34,688 bases of DNA from VGXO01 sp964614695 (GTDB lineage: Bacteria > Planctomycetota > Phycisphaerae > Phycisphaerales > SM1A02). A program made the position numbers and the translations under genes. Numbering within the stretch: position 1 is the stretch's first letter; each line of letters opens with the position of its first letter. Below the pieces are notes generated by a model. It was not told the origin of the DNA. It made no database searches and was given only the letters and a program-made list of their open reading frames with translations. The stretch covers positions 1 through 34,688 of the forward strand of contig CAZTMB010000017.1 of the NCBI GenBank assembly GCA_964614695.1, in the 5' to 3' direction. Of this stretch, positions 15,928 to 23,572 are shown piece by piece.

Positions 15928-16320
15928 ATGCCCACCATCAACCAGCTCGTTCGCCGACCCCGCGTCGATCCGCCGTCCAAGAGCAAGGTCAAGGACCTCG
16001 CCGCCTGCCCGCAGAAGCGGGGCGTGTGCCTGCAGGTCCGCACGGTGACCCCGAAGAAGCCCAACTCGGCGCTTCGCAAGGTCGCTCGCGTTCGCCTTTC
16101 CAACGGCAAGGAAGTCACCGCGTACATCGGCGGCGTCGGCCACAACCTGCAGGAGCACTCGATCGTGCTCGTGCGAGGCGGCCGCGTTCGCGACCTTCCG
16201 GGTGTTCGCTACCACGTCGTTCGCGGGGCGCTCGACTGCCTCGGTGTCGACGGCCGACGCAAGGGCCGCTCGAAGTACGGCGTCAAGAAGAAGGTCGCCG
16301 CGAAGACTGGCAAGAAGTGA
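15928..16320 (+). CDS. rpsL: Ribosomal protein uS12
   Basis: uS12 sits at the decoding centre. The 130-residue protein begins MPTINQLVRRPR and keeps TPKKPNSALRKVARV with both lysines at the streptomycin site (43 and 44 counting Met), so no classical resistance substitution is present. GRVRDLPGVRYH contains the Asp that is methylthiolated in many bacteria (Asp89 here). The basic tail (KKKVAAKTGKK) is a few residues longer than in E. coli. GAAGG lies 10 nt before the ATG. The gene has its own promoter and precedes rpsG by 142 bases. Confidence 0.98.
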   Translation: MPTINQLVRRPRVDPPSKSKVKDLAACPQKRGVCLQVRTVTPKKPNSALRKVARVRLSNGKEVTAYIGGVGHNLQEHSIVLVRGGRVRDLPGVRYHVVRGALDCLGVDGRRKGRSKYGVKKKVAAKTGKK

Positions 16321-16326
16321 TTTCAC

Positions 16327-16442
16327 GCCCGGGCGAAGTCGTCCGGGTCCTCGTTTTTCCCACACCTCGGGCAGGTAACTGCGGGCGATTCCTGGGAATG
16401 CCCATCTCCCCGCCGCAGTGAACCGTCGGTGCCTCCGCACCG
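16327..16442 (+). promoter_or_regulatory. Structured rpsL-rpsG spacer with terminator-like hairpin
   Basis: Three hairpins fill the spacer. The first (16327-16348) has an 8-9 bp stem with GU pairs and loop AAGT and is followed by CCTCGTTTTT (16349-16358), like a leaky intrinsic terminator. The second (16383-16403) pairs GGGC-ATTC with GAAT-GCCC with one bulged G. The third (16427-16442) is CGGTGC/GCACCG with loop CTCC, 8 nt before the AAGGAG of rpsG. In E. coli the equivalent spacer binds S7 and represses the operon; a similar role here is inference. Confidence 0.5.
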
Positions 16443-16462
16443 CAGCCCCCAAGGAGTCGATC

Positions 16463-16957
16463 ATGGCTGGACGCATCACCGCTTCCGAAGATCAGCTTCG
16501 TCCCGACCCGCGGTTCGAGGACCTGACCCTTTCGAAGTTCATCAACTGCATCATGGTGCGAGGGCAGAAGGCGACCGCGATGCGGATCATCTACGACGCC
16601 CTTGACCTGATCCAGGCCCGCCTCGATCGCGAGAAGATCGAAGGCGCCCCGCCGACCTCGATCGAGGTCTTCCATCGGGCGATCGACAACGTTCGTCCGC
16701 ATGTCGAAGTCCGCTCCAAGCGCGTCGGCGGTGCGAACTATCAGGTTCCGATGCAGTTGAACCGTCGTCGTCAGCAGTCGCTGACCTTCCGATGGATCAT
16801 CACCGCCGCCCGCGAGGAGAAGGGCAAGCCGATCTCCGCCCGCCTCGCCCGCGAGTTGTGGGATGCCGCCCGCGGCGAGGGCAAGGCGATGGCGGTTCGC
16901 GAGCAGACCCACCGCATGGCCGAGGCGAACCGCGCCTTCGCCCACTTCGCTCGCTGA
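16463..16957 (+). CDS. rpsG: Ribosomal protein uS7
   Basis: uS7 nucleates assembly of the 30S head. The 164-residue helical protein has DPRFEDLTLSKFINCIMVRGQKATA, the IDNVRPHVEVRSKRVGGANYQVP signature and a C-terminal HRMAEANRAFAHFAR helix. The start at 16463 is fixed by AAGGAG at 16451-16456 with 6 nt spacing. In most bacteria fusA and tuf follow; here a strong terminator comes next and the neighbour is on the other strand, so the str operon is cut short. Confidence 0.98.
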   Translation: MAGRITASEDQLRPDPRFEDLTLSKFINCIMVRGQKATAMRIIYDALDLIQARLDREKIEGAPPTSIEVFHRAIDNVRPHVEVRSKRVGGANYQVPMQLNRRRQQSLTFRWIITAAREEKGKPISARLARELWDAARGEGKAMAVREQTHRMAEANRAFAHFAR

Positions 16958-16987
16958 TCCCGCTTCGTACACCGGTCCCGAATGCAC

Positions 16988-17015
16988 CGACGCCCGGCCT
17001 CGCGGCCGGGCGTCG
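16988..17015. terminator. Strong hairpin terminator after rpsG
   Basis: A 12-bp perfect stem CGACGCCCGGCC/GGCCGGGCGTCG with loop TCGC, followed on the plus strand by TTCGTTTCG. It lies between the convergent rpsG and ferredoxin-NADP reductase genes and may serve both. Confidence 0.8.
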
Positions 17016-17051
17016 TTCGTTTCGACCAGGGCGTGGCGACTCCTGCCGCGA

Positions 17052-18065
17052 TCAGTACACCTCGACCATGCAGCGATGGCCATGTCGCACGCGGCGATGG
17101 ATCTGCTCGGACGTCCAGTCCTTGGGATCCACCTCGGCCAGCTCCTCGGCGACCCGCAGATAGCGATCGGCGAACCCGTGGCGACCAAGCAGCGAGAACA
17201 CGCCGCTCTGCATGCCCGCCAGGCCGCAGATGTAGATCAGGGTGCGGGGGTTCGCGAGCATCTCGCCGAATCGGTCGAGACGCCGCTCGAGGAACTGATG
17301 CACGTACTCGCCGCGTCCGCCATCCTCGCGGCGCTCGCGGCTGACCACGGGGTGGTAGGCGAAGTTCGCGTTGTCCGCCGCGAGTTCGCGCATGAGGTCG
17401 TCGTAGAGGAGGTCGGTCGTGTACGGCGAGCCCATCACGAGCTCGACTCGGCTGCCGCACGCGCCTTGGGGATGGCGTAGGAGTTCGAGCGCCATGCCGC
17501 GAAACGGGGCGATGCCGGTTCCCGTCGCGAGGAAGAGGTAATCGTGCTTCGAGGGATCCTCGGGCAGCAGGAACCGCTTGCCGCTCGGTCCGGTGACCAT
17601 CACCTCGTCGCCCGGTCGCAGATCGCAGAGGTAGTTGCTGCACGCGCCCACGAACAGGCGATGGTCCTCGGGATCGTCGCCGTCGCGCTGCGGCGTGCGC
17701 TCGGCGATCAGCCGCTTCGGCGTCGTCGCGAGCACCCGCCCCTCGCCGTCCTCGCCGAAGCTCGGGCTCGCGATCGAGTAGAGGCGAAGCTTCTGTGGCC
17801 GGCCCCGCTCGTCGGTGCCGGGAGGGATCACGCCGAAGGACTGCCCGGCGCGGAAGCGCCCGGCGAGCGGCGTGTCGCCGACGTCGATCGCGACGTGGCG
17901 CACGAAGCTCGCGGACTTGCCCTTCATGCAGAGGCTCGACGAGACGACCCTCCCGCGGACCGGTTCCTGAGGTCCGACGACGTGGATCTCCGCGGGGGCG
18001 AGGGCGGGTTCGAGGTCGGTCGTGGCGGCGTTCGAATCGGCCGCGGCGGTGGAGGTCTGGTTCAC
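17052..18065 (-). CDS. Plant-type ferredoxin-NADP(+) reductase
   Basis: The 337-residue flavoprotein moves electrons between ferredoxin/flavodoxin and NADP(H). It shows the FAD motif RLYSIASP (94-101), GACSNYLCDLRPGDEV (140-155), the NADP motif ATGTGIAPFRG (180-190), YICGLAGMQSGV, and a C-terminal Tyr (VEVY) that stacks on the flavin in plant-type FNR. The first 30 or so residues are a low-complexity lead-in. The start is GTG at 18065. A TACACT hexamer sits 6 nt before it with no ribosome site, hinting at a leaderless mRNA. A BoxA-like epoxidase subunit is less likely given its size and the lack of a ferredoxin domain. Confidence 0.92.
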   Translation of the reverse strand: MNQTSTAAADSNAATTDLEPALAPAEIHVVGPQEPVRGRVVSSSLCMKGKSASFVRHVAIDVGDTPLAGRFRAGQSFGVIPPGTDERGRPQKLRLYSIASPSFGEDGEGRVLATTPKRLIAERTPQRDGDDPEDHRLFVGACSNYLCDLRPGDEVMVTGPSGKRFLLPEDPSKHDYLFLATGTGIAPFRGMALELLRHPQGACGSRVELVMGSPYTTDLLYDDLMRELAADNANFAYHPVVSRERREDGGRGEYVHQFLERRLDRFGEMLANPRTLIYICGLAGMQSGVFSLLGRHGFADRYLRVAEELAEVDPKDWTSEQIHRRVRHGHRCMVEVY

Positions 18066-18078
18066 GACCCCAGTGTAA

Positions 18079-18106
18079 GACCGCCGCCCGGCGAGGGGCG
18101 GCGGTC
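18079..18106 (-). terminator. Hairpin terminator after the fibro-slime gene
   Basis: An 11-bp perfect stem GACCGCCGCCC/GGGCGGCGGTC with a 6-nt loop, 38 bases after the fibro-slime stop and just before the ferredoxin reductase start. The T content after it is low. Confidence 0.65.
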
Positions 18107-18143
18107 GGAGCGTTGGTCGGATGTGCCTGGACGGTCGACGCGA

Positions 18144-18522
18144 TCAGTCGAACGCGGCGGTGACGAGCTGCGGCCCGGTGGGGTTGAGCAGCAGGTTGGT
18201 GGTGATCCGGAAGTTCGACTCGACGCGGTGCCGCTCGGCGAAGAAGAAGTGCATGCGGTAGGNNNNNNNNNNNNNNNNNNNNNNNNNNNNNNNNNNNNNN
18301 NNNNNNNNNNNNNNNNNNNNNNNNNNNNNNNNNNNNNNNNNNNNNNNNNNNNNNNNNNNNNNCGAACTCGAAGTCCGGATGTCCGCCCGGCGCCGTGCAC
18401 TCCTTGAAGTCGCGCACGGTGCCGGTCAGCGTGAAGCGATCCGGCGGGTCCACGGCGAGCGAGGTCGTCGCGGCCGAGAGCGACACGAAGGTCGCGGCGA
18501 TCGTCAGGCGATTGATGTTCAT
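18144..18522 (-). CDS. Secreted fibro-slime domain protein, interrupted by assembly gap
   Basis: The N-terminal part (18363-18522) encodes a signal peptide (about 1-23, cut after SLAV or SLA) followed by FTLTGTVRDFKE and HPDFEF, the opening of the fibro-slime domain. The C-terminal part (18144-18262) encodes YRMHFFFAERHRVESNFRITTN and the stop, the closing part of the same domain. The two halves are one reading frame apart if the gap were exactly 100 bases, so the gap length is not 100 or the sequence is disturbed. AAGGAGG (18531-18537) lies 8 nt before the ATG. These domains occur in secreted proteins of planctomycetes and slime-forming organisms; the biochemical role is not known. Confidence 0.8.
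18263..18362. other. Assembly gap (100 N)
   Basis: Exactly 100 N inside the fibro-slime gene. The flanking frames do not match a 100-base gap, so the true length differs. Confidence 0.99.
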
Positions 18523-18750
18523 CCTTCCCTCCTCCTTAGGCCGTCGTGGACGGCGACTGCTTCGGACATCGACCCCATCAGTCATCGGTCCGCCGTTAGG
18601 ATCCCGCGAGTCGTCTTCGCCAGCGTCGCCCCGAAGCGTGAGCCTGCAGTACGGCCTGTGCGGGCGGTGCGGGTTTCCGTTGCAGCCGGAAGCCTCCGAC
18701 GCCCGATGCTCGACGCTCTCCCGCGTCTTCCCGGACGGATCCGCCGCTCC

Positions 18751-20115
18751 ATGCACACCTTCCGCATCCAAGGCGGCCGCCGACTCGCCGGTCGCCTTCG
18801 CGTCGATGGTTCGAAGAACGCCACCCTGCCGCTCATGGCGGCCGCGCTCCTCGCGGAGGAGCCGGTTCGACTGCGCAACGTGCCCGACCTGAGCGACGTG
18901 CGCAACATGGGCGGACTCCTCGCCGAGCTCGGCATGGAAGTCCGTCGAGAAGGCGACACGGTCGACCTTCGGTGCGTCGATCCCGACCGGAGCCATGCCC
19001 GATACGAGATCGTCCGCACCATGCGGGCGAGCATCTGCGTGCTCGGCCCCATGCTCGCCCGCCGCCGCCGGGCGGTGGTCTCGATGCCCGGCGGATGCGC
19101 CTTCGGCGCTCGTCCGGTCGACCTGCACCTCCGCGGGCTCGAGGCCCTCGGTGCGAAGATCCGGCTCGAGGGCGGCGACATCGTGGCGACGGCCTCCCGG
19201 CTTCGCGGCGCGACGATCTTTCTCGGCGGCCCCTTCGGCTCCACCGTGCTCGGCACGGCGAACGTCATGAGCGCCGCGGCCCTCGCGGAAGGCACGACGA
19301 TCATCGAGTCCGCCGCGTGCGAGCCGGAGATCGTCGACCTCGCGCGGCTTCTCGAGTCGATGGGCGCGAAGATCCGCGGGGCCGGCGGCCCTCGGATCGT
19401 GATCGAGGGCGTCGAGGCGCTTGGCGGCGCCGATCACGAGGTGATCCCCGACCGCATCGTCGCGGGGACCTACGCGATCGCGGGCGCGATGACCAACGGC
19501 GACGTCGTGCTCGAGGACTTTCCCTACGACGCGCTTCTCGCGGCGATCGACCGCCTCAAGCAGATCGGCGTGCGGATCGACCCGGTCGACGCGAACGCCG
19601 ATCCGGCCCGCTGCACGGTGCGGGTCAGCTCGGAGCGGAACCTCCGCCCGACCGTCGTCACCACGCAGCCGCATCCGGGCTTCCCGACCGATCTGCAGGC
19701 GCAGTTCATGTCGCTGCTGTGCCTCGCGCGTGGCAACAGCGTGATCACCGAGAAGATCTACCCCGAGCGCTTCATGCACGTGGCGGAGCTCACGCGCATG
19801 GGCGCCGATCTCTTCCGGCAGGGTTCGGTCGTGGTCGTCGCCGGCGGTCCGCCGCTGATCGGAGCGCCGGTCATGGCGGGCGACCTTCGCGCATCGGCAT
19901 GTCTGGTGCTTGCGGGACTTGCCGCCGAGGGCGAGACGATCGTGCATCGGGTCTACCACCTCGACCGCGGCTACCACCGCATGGAGGAGGCCCTCAACCG
20001 GCTCGGCGCGTCGATCGAACGCATCGACGACAAGGATCTCGAGCGAGACGCTTCGGATCCCGTCCGAGTCGCCAGCGAGGCGTCACCGCGCGAGCTCGTG
20101 GAGCAGGATCGCTGA
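18751..20115 (+). CDS. murA: UDP-N-acetylglucosamine 1-carboxyvinyltransferase MurA
   Basis: MurA transfers enolpyruvate from PEP to UDP-GlcNAc, the first committed step of peptidoglycan synthesis. The 454-residue protein has Lys22-Asn23 (DGSKNA), the catalytic Cys116 in MPGGCAFGARPVDLH (the fosfomycin target is present, not the Asp variant) and Asp314 in FPTDLQAQF. It is slightly longer than E. coli MurA through a polar C-terminal tail. The ATG at 18751 gives the normal start; the 228-base divergent spacer to the fibro-slime gene has no sure promoter. Its last 33 bases overlap the 3' end of the convergent SpoU gene. A murA gene fits a planctomycete with a peptidoglycan wall. Confidence 0.97.
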   Translation: MHTFRIQGGRRLAGRLRVDGSKNATLPLMAAALLAEEPVRLRNVPDLSDVRNMGGLLAELGMEVRREGDTVDLRCVDPDRSHARYEIVRTMRASICVLGPMLARRRRAVVSMPGGCAFGARPVDLHLRGLEALGAKIRLEGGDIVATASRLRGATIFLGGPFGSTVLGTANVMSAAALAEGTTIIESAACEPEIVDLARLLESMGAKIRGAGGPRIVIEGVEALGGADHEVIPDRIVAGTYAIAGAMTNGDVVLEDFPYDALLAAIDRLKQIGVRIDPVDANADPARCTVRVSSERNLRPTVVTTQPHPGFPTDLQAQFMSLLCLARGNSVITEKIYPERFMHVAELTRMGADLFRQGSVVVVAGGPPLIGAPVMAGDLRASACLVLAGLAAEGETIVHRVYHLDRGYHRMEEALNRLGASIERIDDKDLERDASDPVRVASEASPRELVEQDR

Positions 20116-20940
20116 CGCGACCGCGACGTTGAGCGACAGGACGTCGCCGTCCGACTCGCCGGCTCCCGGCGGCGTGGCGATGCGGACGACGAGGTCCGCC
20201 TCTTCCAGGCTTTCCGAGGAGAGCCCATGGCCCTCCGACCCGACCAGAATGGCAAGGTCCCGCTCGCGAGGCATCTGCCGCGGGGCGGCGGCGCCTTCGC
20301 ACGTCTCCGCGGCGACGATCGCGAACCCCGCTGAGCGCACGGCGGCGAGGCATGCTCGCCAGTCCGCCGCGACCGTCCACGGCATCGAGAAGACCCGCCC
20401 CATCGAGAAGCGGATCGTCGGACGAAGCAGCGGGTCCGCGCAGCGCCCATCGAGGACGACGCCCGACCCGCCGAGGCACGCGGCGGATCGGAAGATCGAC
20501 CCGACGTTGTCCGGATGGGTCACGCTCTCGAGCAGCAGCAGCCTCCGCGGATGGTGGCGAGAAGAAGCGAGCACCGTCTCGATCGGCGGAAGCGGTCGCG
20601 GCCGGCGACCGATCGCGAGTGCTCCGCCATGGAAGCGGGCGCCGGCGATCTCGGTCTCGAGCCCGACCGGGACCTCGAGGATCTCGATGCGCTCGAGAGG
20701 AGTTCGCGCGGCGCGAGCTGCGATCGCCGGTCGCAGCGACCGCATCGCATCCTGCGACAGGAGCATGCGTTCGATGCGGTAGGAACTGGCGAGAAGTCGC
20801 TGCACCACCCTCGCCGATTCGGCCATGAAGAGCCCGGAGTCGCCGCGAAGCGCTCGGTCGCGGATCCCTCGGAACGGGTCGAGCCGCGGGTCGGAGGCTT
20901 CGTCGATGCGGATCGCTGCGGGGCCTGCGGCCTCGCTCAC
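20083..20940 (-). CDS. SpoU-family (TrmH-like) RNA 2'-O-ribose methyltransferase
   Basis: The 285-residue protein has an N-terminal substrate-binding part (about 25-115, starting IRDRALRGDSGLFMAES) and a SPOUT domain with the knot motifs: motif 1 VTHPDNVGSIFRSAACLG (140-157, Asn145, Arg151), motif 2 LVGSEGHGLS (232-241) and motif 3 LSLNVAVASAILL (268-280). It should methylate ribose in rRNA or tRNA; the exact target is not clear. The GTG at 20940 overlaps the stop of the upstream MCE gene (GTGA), so it is the last gene of that operon. Its end overlaps murA tail-to-tail by 33 bases. Confidence 0.92.
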   Translation of the reverse strand: MSEAAGPAAIRIDEASDPRLDPFRGIRDRALRGDSGLFMAESARVVQRLLASSYRIERMLLSQDAMRSLRPAIAARAARTPLERIEILEVPVGLETEIAGARFHGGALAIGRRPRPLPPIETVLASSRHHPRRLLLLESVTHPDNVGSIFRSAACLGGSGVVLDGRCADPLLRPTIRFSMGRVFSMPWTVAADWRACLAAVRSAGFAIVAAETCEGAAAPRQMPRERDLAILVGSEGHGLSSESLEEADLVVRIATPPGAGESDGDVLSLNVAVASAILLHELAR

Positions 20941-22229
20941 CGCACGTTCATCCGCATGCGGAAGAGCGCGTTGGCCGCTTCGGCGAACTCCGCCTGGGAT
21001 CGATCGAACCACGCACGCAGGGTCGGTGGGACCGGATCCGAAAGCCCTTCCGAGGGCGCTTCCCGGATCCACGCCTCGATCGCGGCATTGGCGGCGCGAA
21101 GGTCGGCGGTCGCCGTCACGAAGCGACGCATCGCCTCGTCGGCCTGCATCTTGTTCAGCGTGGCCTGGTCTGGAATCGTCCCGGCGATCACTCCGATCGT
21201 CTCAAGCAGCGCCGGGATCGGATCCCGCTCGACGTCCTTCGCGATCAGGCTGAACTGACCCACCGCCAGCGACGTGTTCGCCAGCGCGAGCCGCACGTCG
21301 TCGACCGCCCACTCCCACGGCCCGCCCGCGAGGTCGATCAGACCTCGCCAGACCGGAGTGATCGCATTCGCCGCCGCCGTGACGTTTCGGAATCGATCGC
21401 CGAGACGGCCCGTGTCGGGAAACGAGTTGAGCAGTTGGAGATCCTCGATGTTGCCGCCGCCCGCCGGGAAGAACGCCTTGACCTTGGCGTCGACCGTGCT
21501 GAAGGCTTCGAGCATCGAACCCCAACCCGATCGCAGCGCCTCGAAGGAGCGCCTGACCCGCTCGGCCCCATCCCGGGCCTGGCCGAACAACTCGATCAGA
21601 CGATCCCGATCGCCCGCCCAGCGATCGAAGTCCGATTCGACCTCGTCCGCGATCGCGATCGCCTCGCTGCGAATCGCGTCGGCTTCGCTCACGAGGTTCC
21701 GCCGCTCCTCCGGGAACGCGTCGAGCATCGACTCGAACCTCGCGAGGCTCTCGCGCAGCTGCTTCCAATGCTGCGTTCCGAAGACCAGCTCCAAGGTGTC
21801 GGGAGGCGGAAGCCAGGCGAGTTCCGCCCCGTCGACGAGGCGAGGCCGACCGGGCGTGAACGCATCGATCAAACAGACGTCCGTCTCGCTGCCGATCACC
21901 GCGGAGACGAGACGAGCCTCCGCGCCTTCGAGGATCGGGAACGACTTCGGCACCGTGAACACCACCCGCAGCGCATCCGCTTCCTTGGCGGTCGGCACCC
22001 TGGAGATCGGCTCGATCGAGACCACCTCGCCGGCGGCGAGGCCTGCCGCGAAGACGCTCGAGCCGGGGGCGAGCGTCTGGATGCCGCGATCCATCGGCAC
22101 GATGAAGGAGTGCGTGTTCGTTGCGGTCCACGGAAGCCGAGGGATCGTGACGACGCCGGTGAACCCCGCGGCGGCGGCGGCGAGCACCAGAAGGCCCGTG
22201 CGTTCGAGGTTGCGGGAGGACTCCGCCAC
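20937..22229 (-). CDS. MCE/MlaD-like membrane-anchored protein, diverged
   Basis: The 430-residue product has one N-terminal membrane helix (about 12-30) and then an MCE-like region (about 40-150) with GIQTLAPGSSVFAAGLAAGEV, which mirrors the 'G..V.ikGi.vG.V' core of MlaD domains but is degenerate. A long helical C-terminal part follows (about 155-430). It starts 3 bases after the end of a clearer MCE gene, so the two likely form a hetero-complex in the envelope. MCE proteins make hexameric rings that pass lipids between membranes. The permease and ATPase partners (MlaE, MlaF) are not here. Confidence 0.7.
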   Translation of the reverse strand: MAESSRNLERTGLLVLAAAAAGFTGVVTIPRLPWTATNTHSFIVPMDRGIQTLAPGSSVFAAGLAAGEVVSIEPISRVPTAKEADALRVVFTVPKSFPILEGAEARLVSAVIGSETDVCLIDAFTPGRPRLVDGAELAWLPPPDTLELVFGTQHWKQLRESLARFESMLDAFPEERRNLVSEADAIRSEAIAIADEVESDFDRWAGDRDRLIELFGQARDGAERVRRSFEALRSGWGSMLEAFSTVDAKVKAFFPAGGGNIEDLQLLNSFPDTGRLGDRFRNVTAAANAITPVWRGLIDLAGGPWEWAVDDVRLALANTSLAVGQFSLIAKDVERDPIPALLETIGVIAGTIPDQATLNKMQADEAMRRFVTATADLRAANAAIEAWIREAPSEGLSDPVPPTLRAWFDRSQAEFAEAANALFRMRMNVR

Positions 22230-22232
22230 GGC

Positions 22233-23507
22233 TCAAGGCTTCGCGAGGATGATCCGGAAGAGGTCCTGCTGCGCCTGCTGATAGCGCCGCAACTGGTCGC
22301 CGAGATCCTCGCGGATCGCACGACCCAGCTCCGGATCGTCGGCGAAGGCCTGCGGGTCGGACGCGAGGATCTGCTGCAGGCTCTCGCCGGCGACCTTCAG
22401 ATCGGCGGCGGCGATGGTGAAGTTCCGGGCCGCGTCGTAGAGGTTCTCGTGGGCGACGACCTCGCTGGTGGGCTGGTAGAGCAGCCGCCACGGATTGCGG
22501 CGAATCTCGATCATCGACAGCTTCAGATCGCTCGAGGCCTCGCGCAGGTCCGTGAGCATCGACCGCACCTGCGGGATCTGCCGCGCGAGTTCCGGACGCA
22601 GATCGCCGAGCATGGCGGCGACGTCGTCGAGGGACTGCTGCGCCGAACCCAGCACATCGAGCAGCTTCGGCATCGCCTCCTCGTTCAGGCTCTTGACGAG
22701 GATGTCGACCTGCTCGCTGGCGTTCTTCGCGTCAGCCAGGATCGTCTCGACCGTCGGCGCGTTGGTTCGCACAAGTTCGGCGATCTGATCGACGGGCTGC
22801 TCGGCCTTGTCGATCAGCGCCTTGGCGTCGTCGATGCCCGAGACCAGCGCCGCGGAGGCCTGCACGGCGTTGGCGAGGGTCGTCGAGACCTCGCCGCTCC
22901 AGGTCGGCCAGCGATTCGCGACGTCGCCCACGACGGTGCGGACGTCGGCCAGCGTCGGCCGCACGAACTCTTCGTAGTCCTTCGGCACCTCGTCGCCGAG
23001 AAGCACCGACAGCCGCTGCACGTTGTCGATCACCTCGCCGACATCCGCGGCGTTCTCGCCGCCGACGATCGTCGCCAGCATGCCGGGGCTCGGGCTCGCC
23101 TCGATGGTGCCGCCGGGCTCCACGACCGTCGATCCGGGCTTGCCGCCGAGGTTCGTGAAGTTCAGGAAGCCCACGTTGCCGAGCAGCGGCGACATCCGAA
23201 GCACCGTCGCGTCGTTCGAGAAGCGGATCGACTTGTCGATCTCGATCGACGCCTCGATCGCGGCGAGGCGGTCTCCTTCGAAGATCGGTGTCACCGCGGT
23301 CACGGTGCCGCGCGGCAGCCCGCCGACTTGGACCGTCGAGCCGGCGCTGATGCCGCCGACGCCTTCCTCCACCGTGAAGCGCACCTGGTAGCTCGCCTGC
23401 GGGGTGAGGGTGAGGCGCTGGATGATGACCAGGGTGACCACCGCGAGGATGACCCCCGAGATCACGAAGGCGCCGGCCGTGAGGTTCTGACGCGTCTCGT
23501 TCGCCAT
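22233..23507 (-). CDS. MCE-family lipid transport protein (MlaD-like)
   Basis: The 424-residue protein has an N-terminal membrane helix (about 12-31), the MCE domain (about 36-140) with YQVRFTVEEGVGGISAGSTVQVGG and RGTVTAV, and a long alpha-helical/coiled-coil region that would form the tube or needle seen in longer MCE proteins. It should sit in the inner membrane facing the periplasm and take part in lipid transfer. The long reading frame continues into rho; the ATG at 23507 is the natural start. There is no ribosome site, but TTGGTC-18-TACACC lies just upstream, so it may have a leaderless promoter of its own besides read-through from rho, 65 bases upstream. Confidence 0.88.
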   Translation of the reverse strand: MANETRQNLTAGAFVISGVILAVVTLVIIQRLTLTPQASYQVRFTVEEGVGGISAGSTVQVGGLPRGTVTAVTPIFEGDRLAAIEASIEIDKSIRFSNDATVLRMSPLLGNVGFLNFTNLGGKPGSTVVEPGGTIEASPSPGMLATIVGGENAADVGEVIDNVQRLSVLLGDEVPKDYEEFVRPTLADVRTVVGDVANRWPTWSGEVSTTLANAVQASAALVSGIDDAKALIDKAEQPVDQIAELVRTNAPTVETILADAKNASEQVDILVKSLNEEAMPKLLDVLGSAQQSLDDVAAMLGDLRPELARQIPQVRSMLTDLREASSDLKLSMIEIRRNPWRLLYQPTSEVVAHENLYDAARNFTIAAADLKVAGESLQQILASDPQAFADDPELGRAIREDLGDQLRRYQQAQQDLFRIILAKP

Positions 23508-23514
23508 GGCGGTG

Positions 23515-23544
23515 GGTGTACCACAAGCCCGACGGGTTGACCAA
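23515..23544 (-). promoter_or_regulatory. Possible promoter before the MCE operon
   Basis: On the minus strand: TTGGTC (23539-23544), 18-bp spacer, TACACC (23515-23520), ending 7 nt before the ATG at 23507. It fits a leaderless start but rests on weak matches. Confidence 0.35.
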
Positions 23545-23572
23545 GGGCTCCTCGGACGTGCCTCGATCCGGG

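Noticed and set aside
18638..18690. Zinc-ribbon-like CGRCGF reading upstream of murA
   Set aside because: Only one Cys pair is well placed, the frame runs out of phase into murA, and there is no supported start; probably chance.
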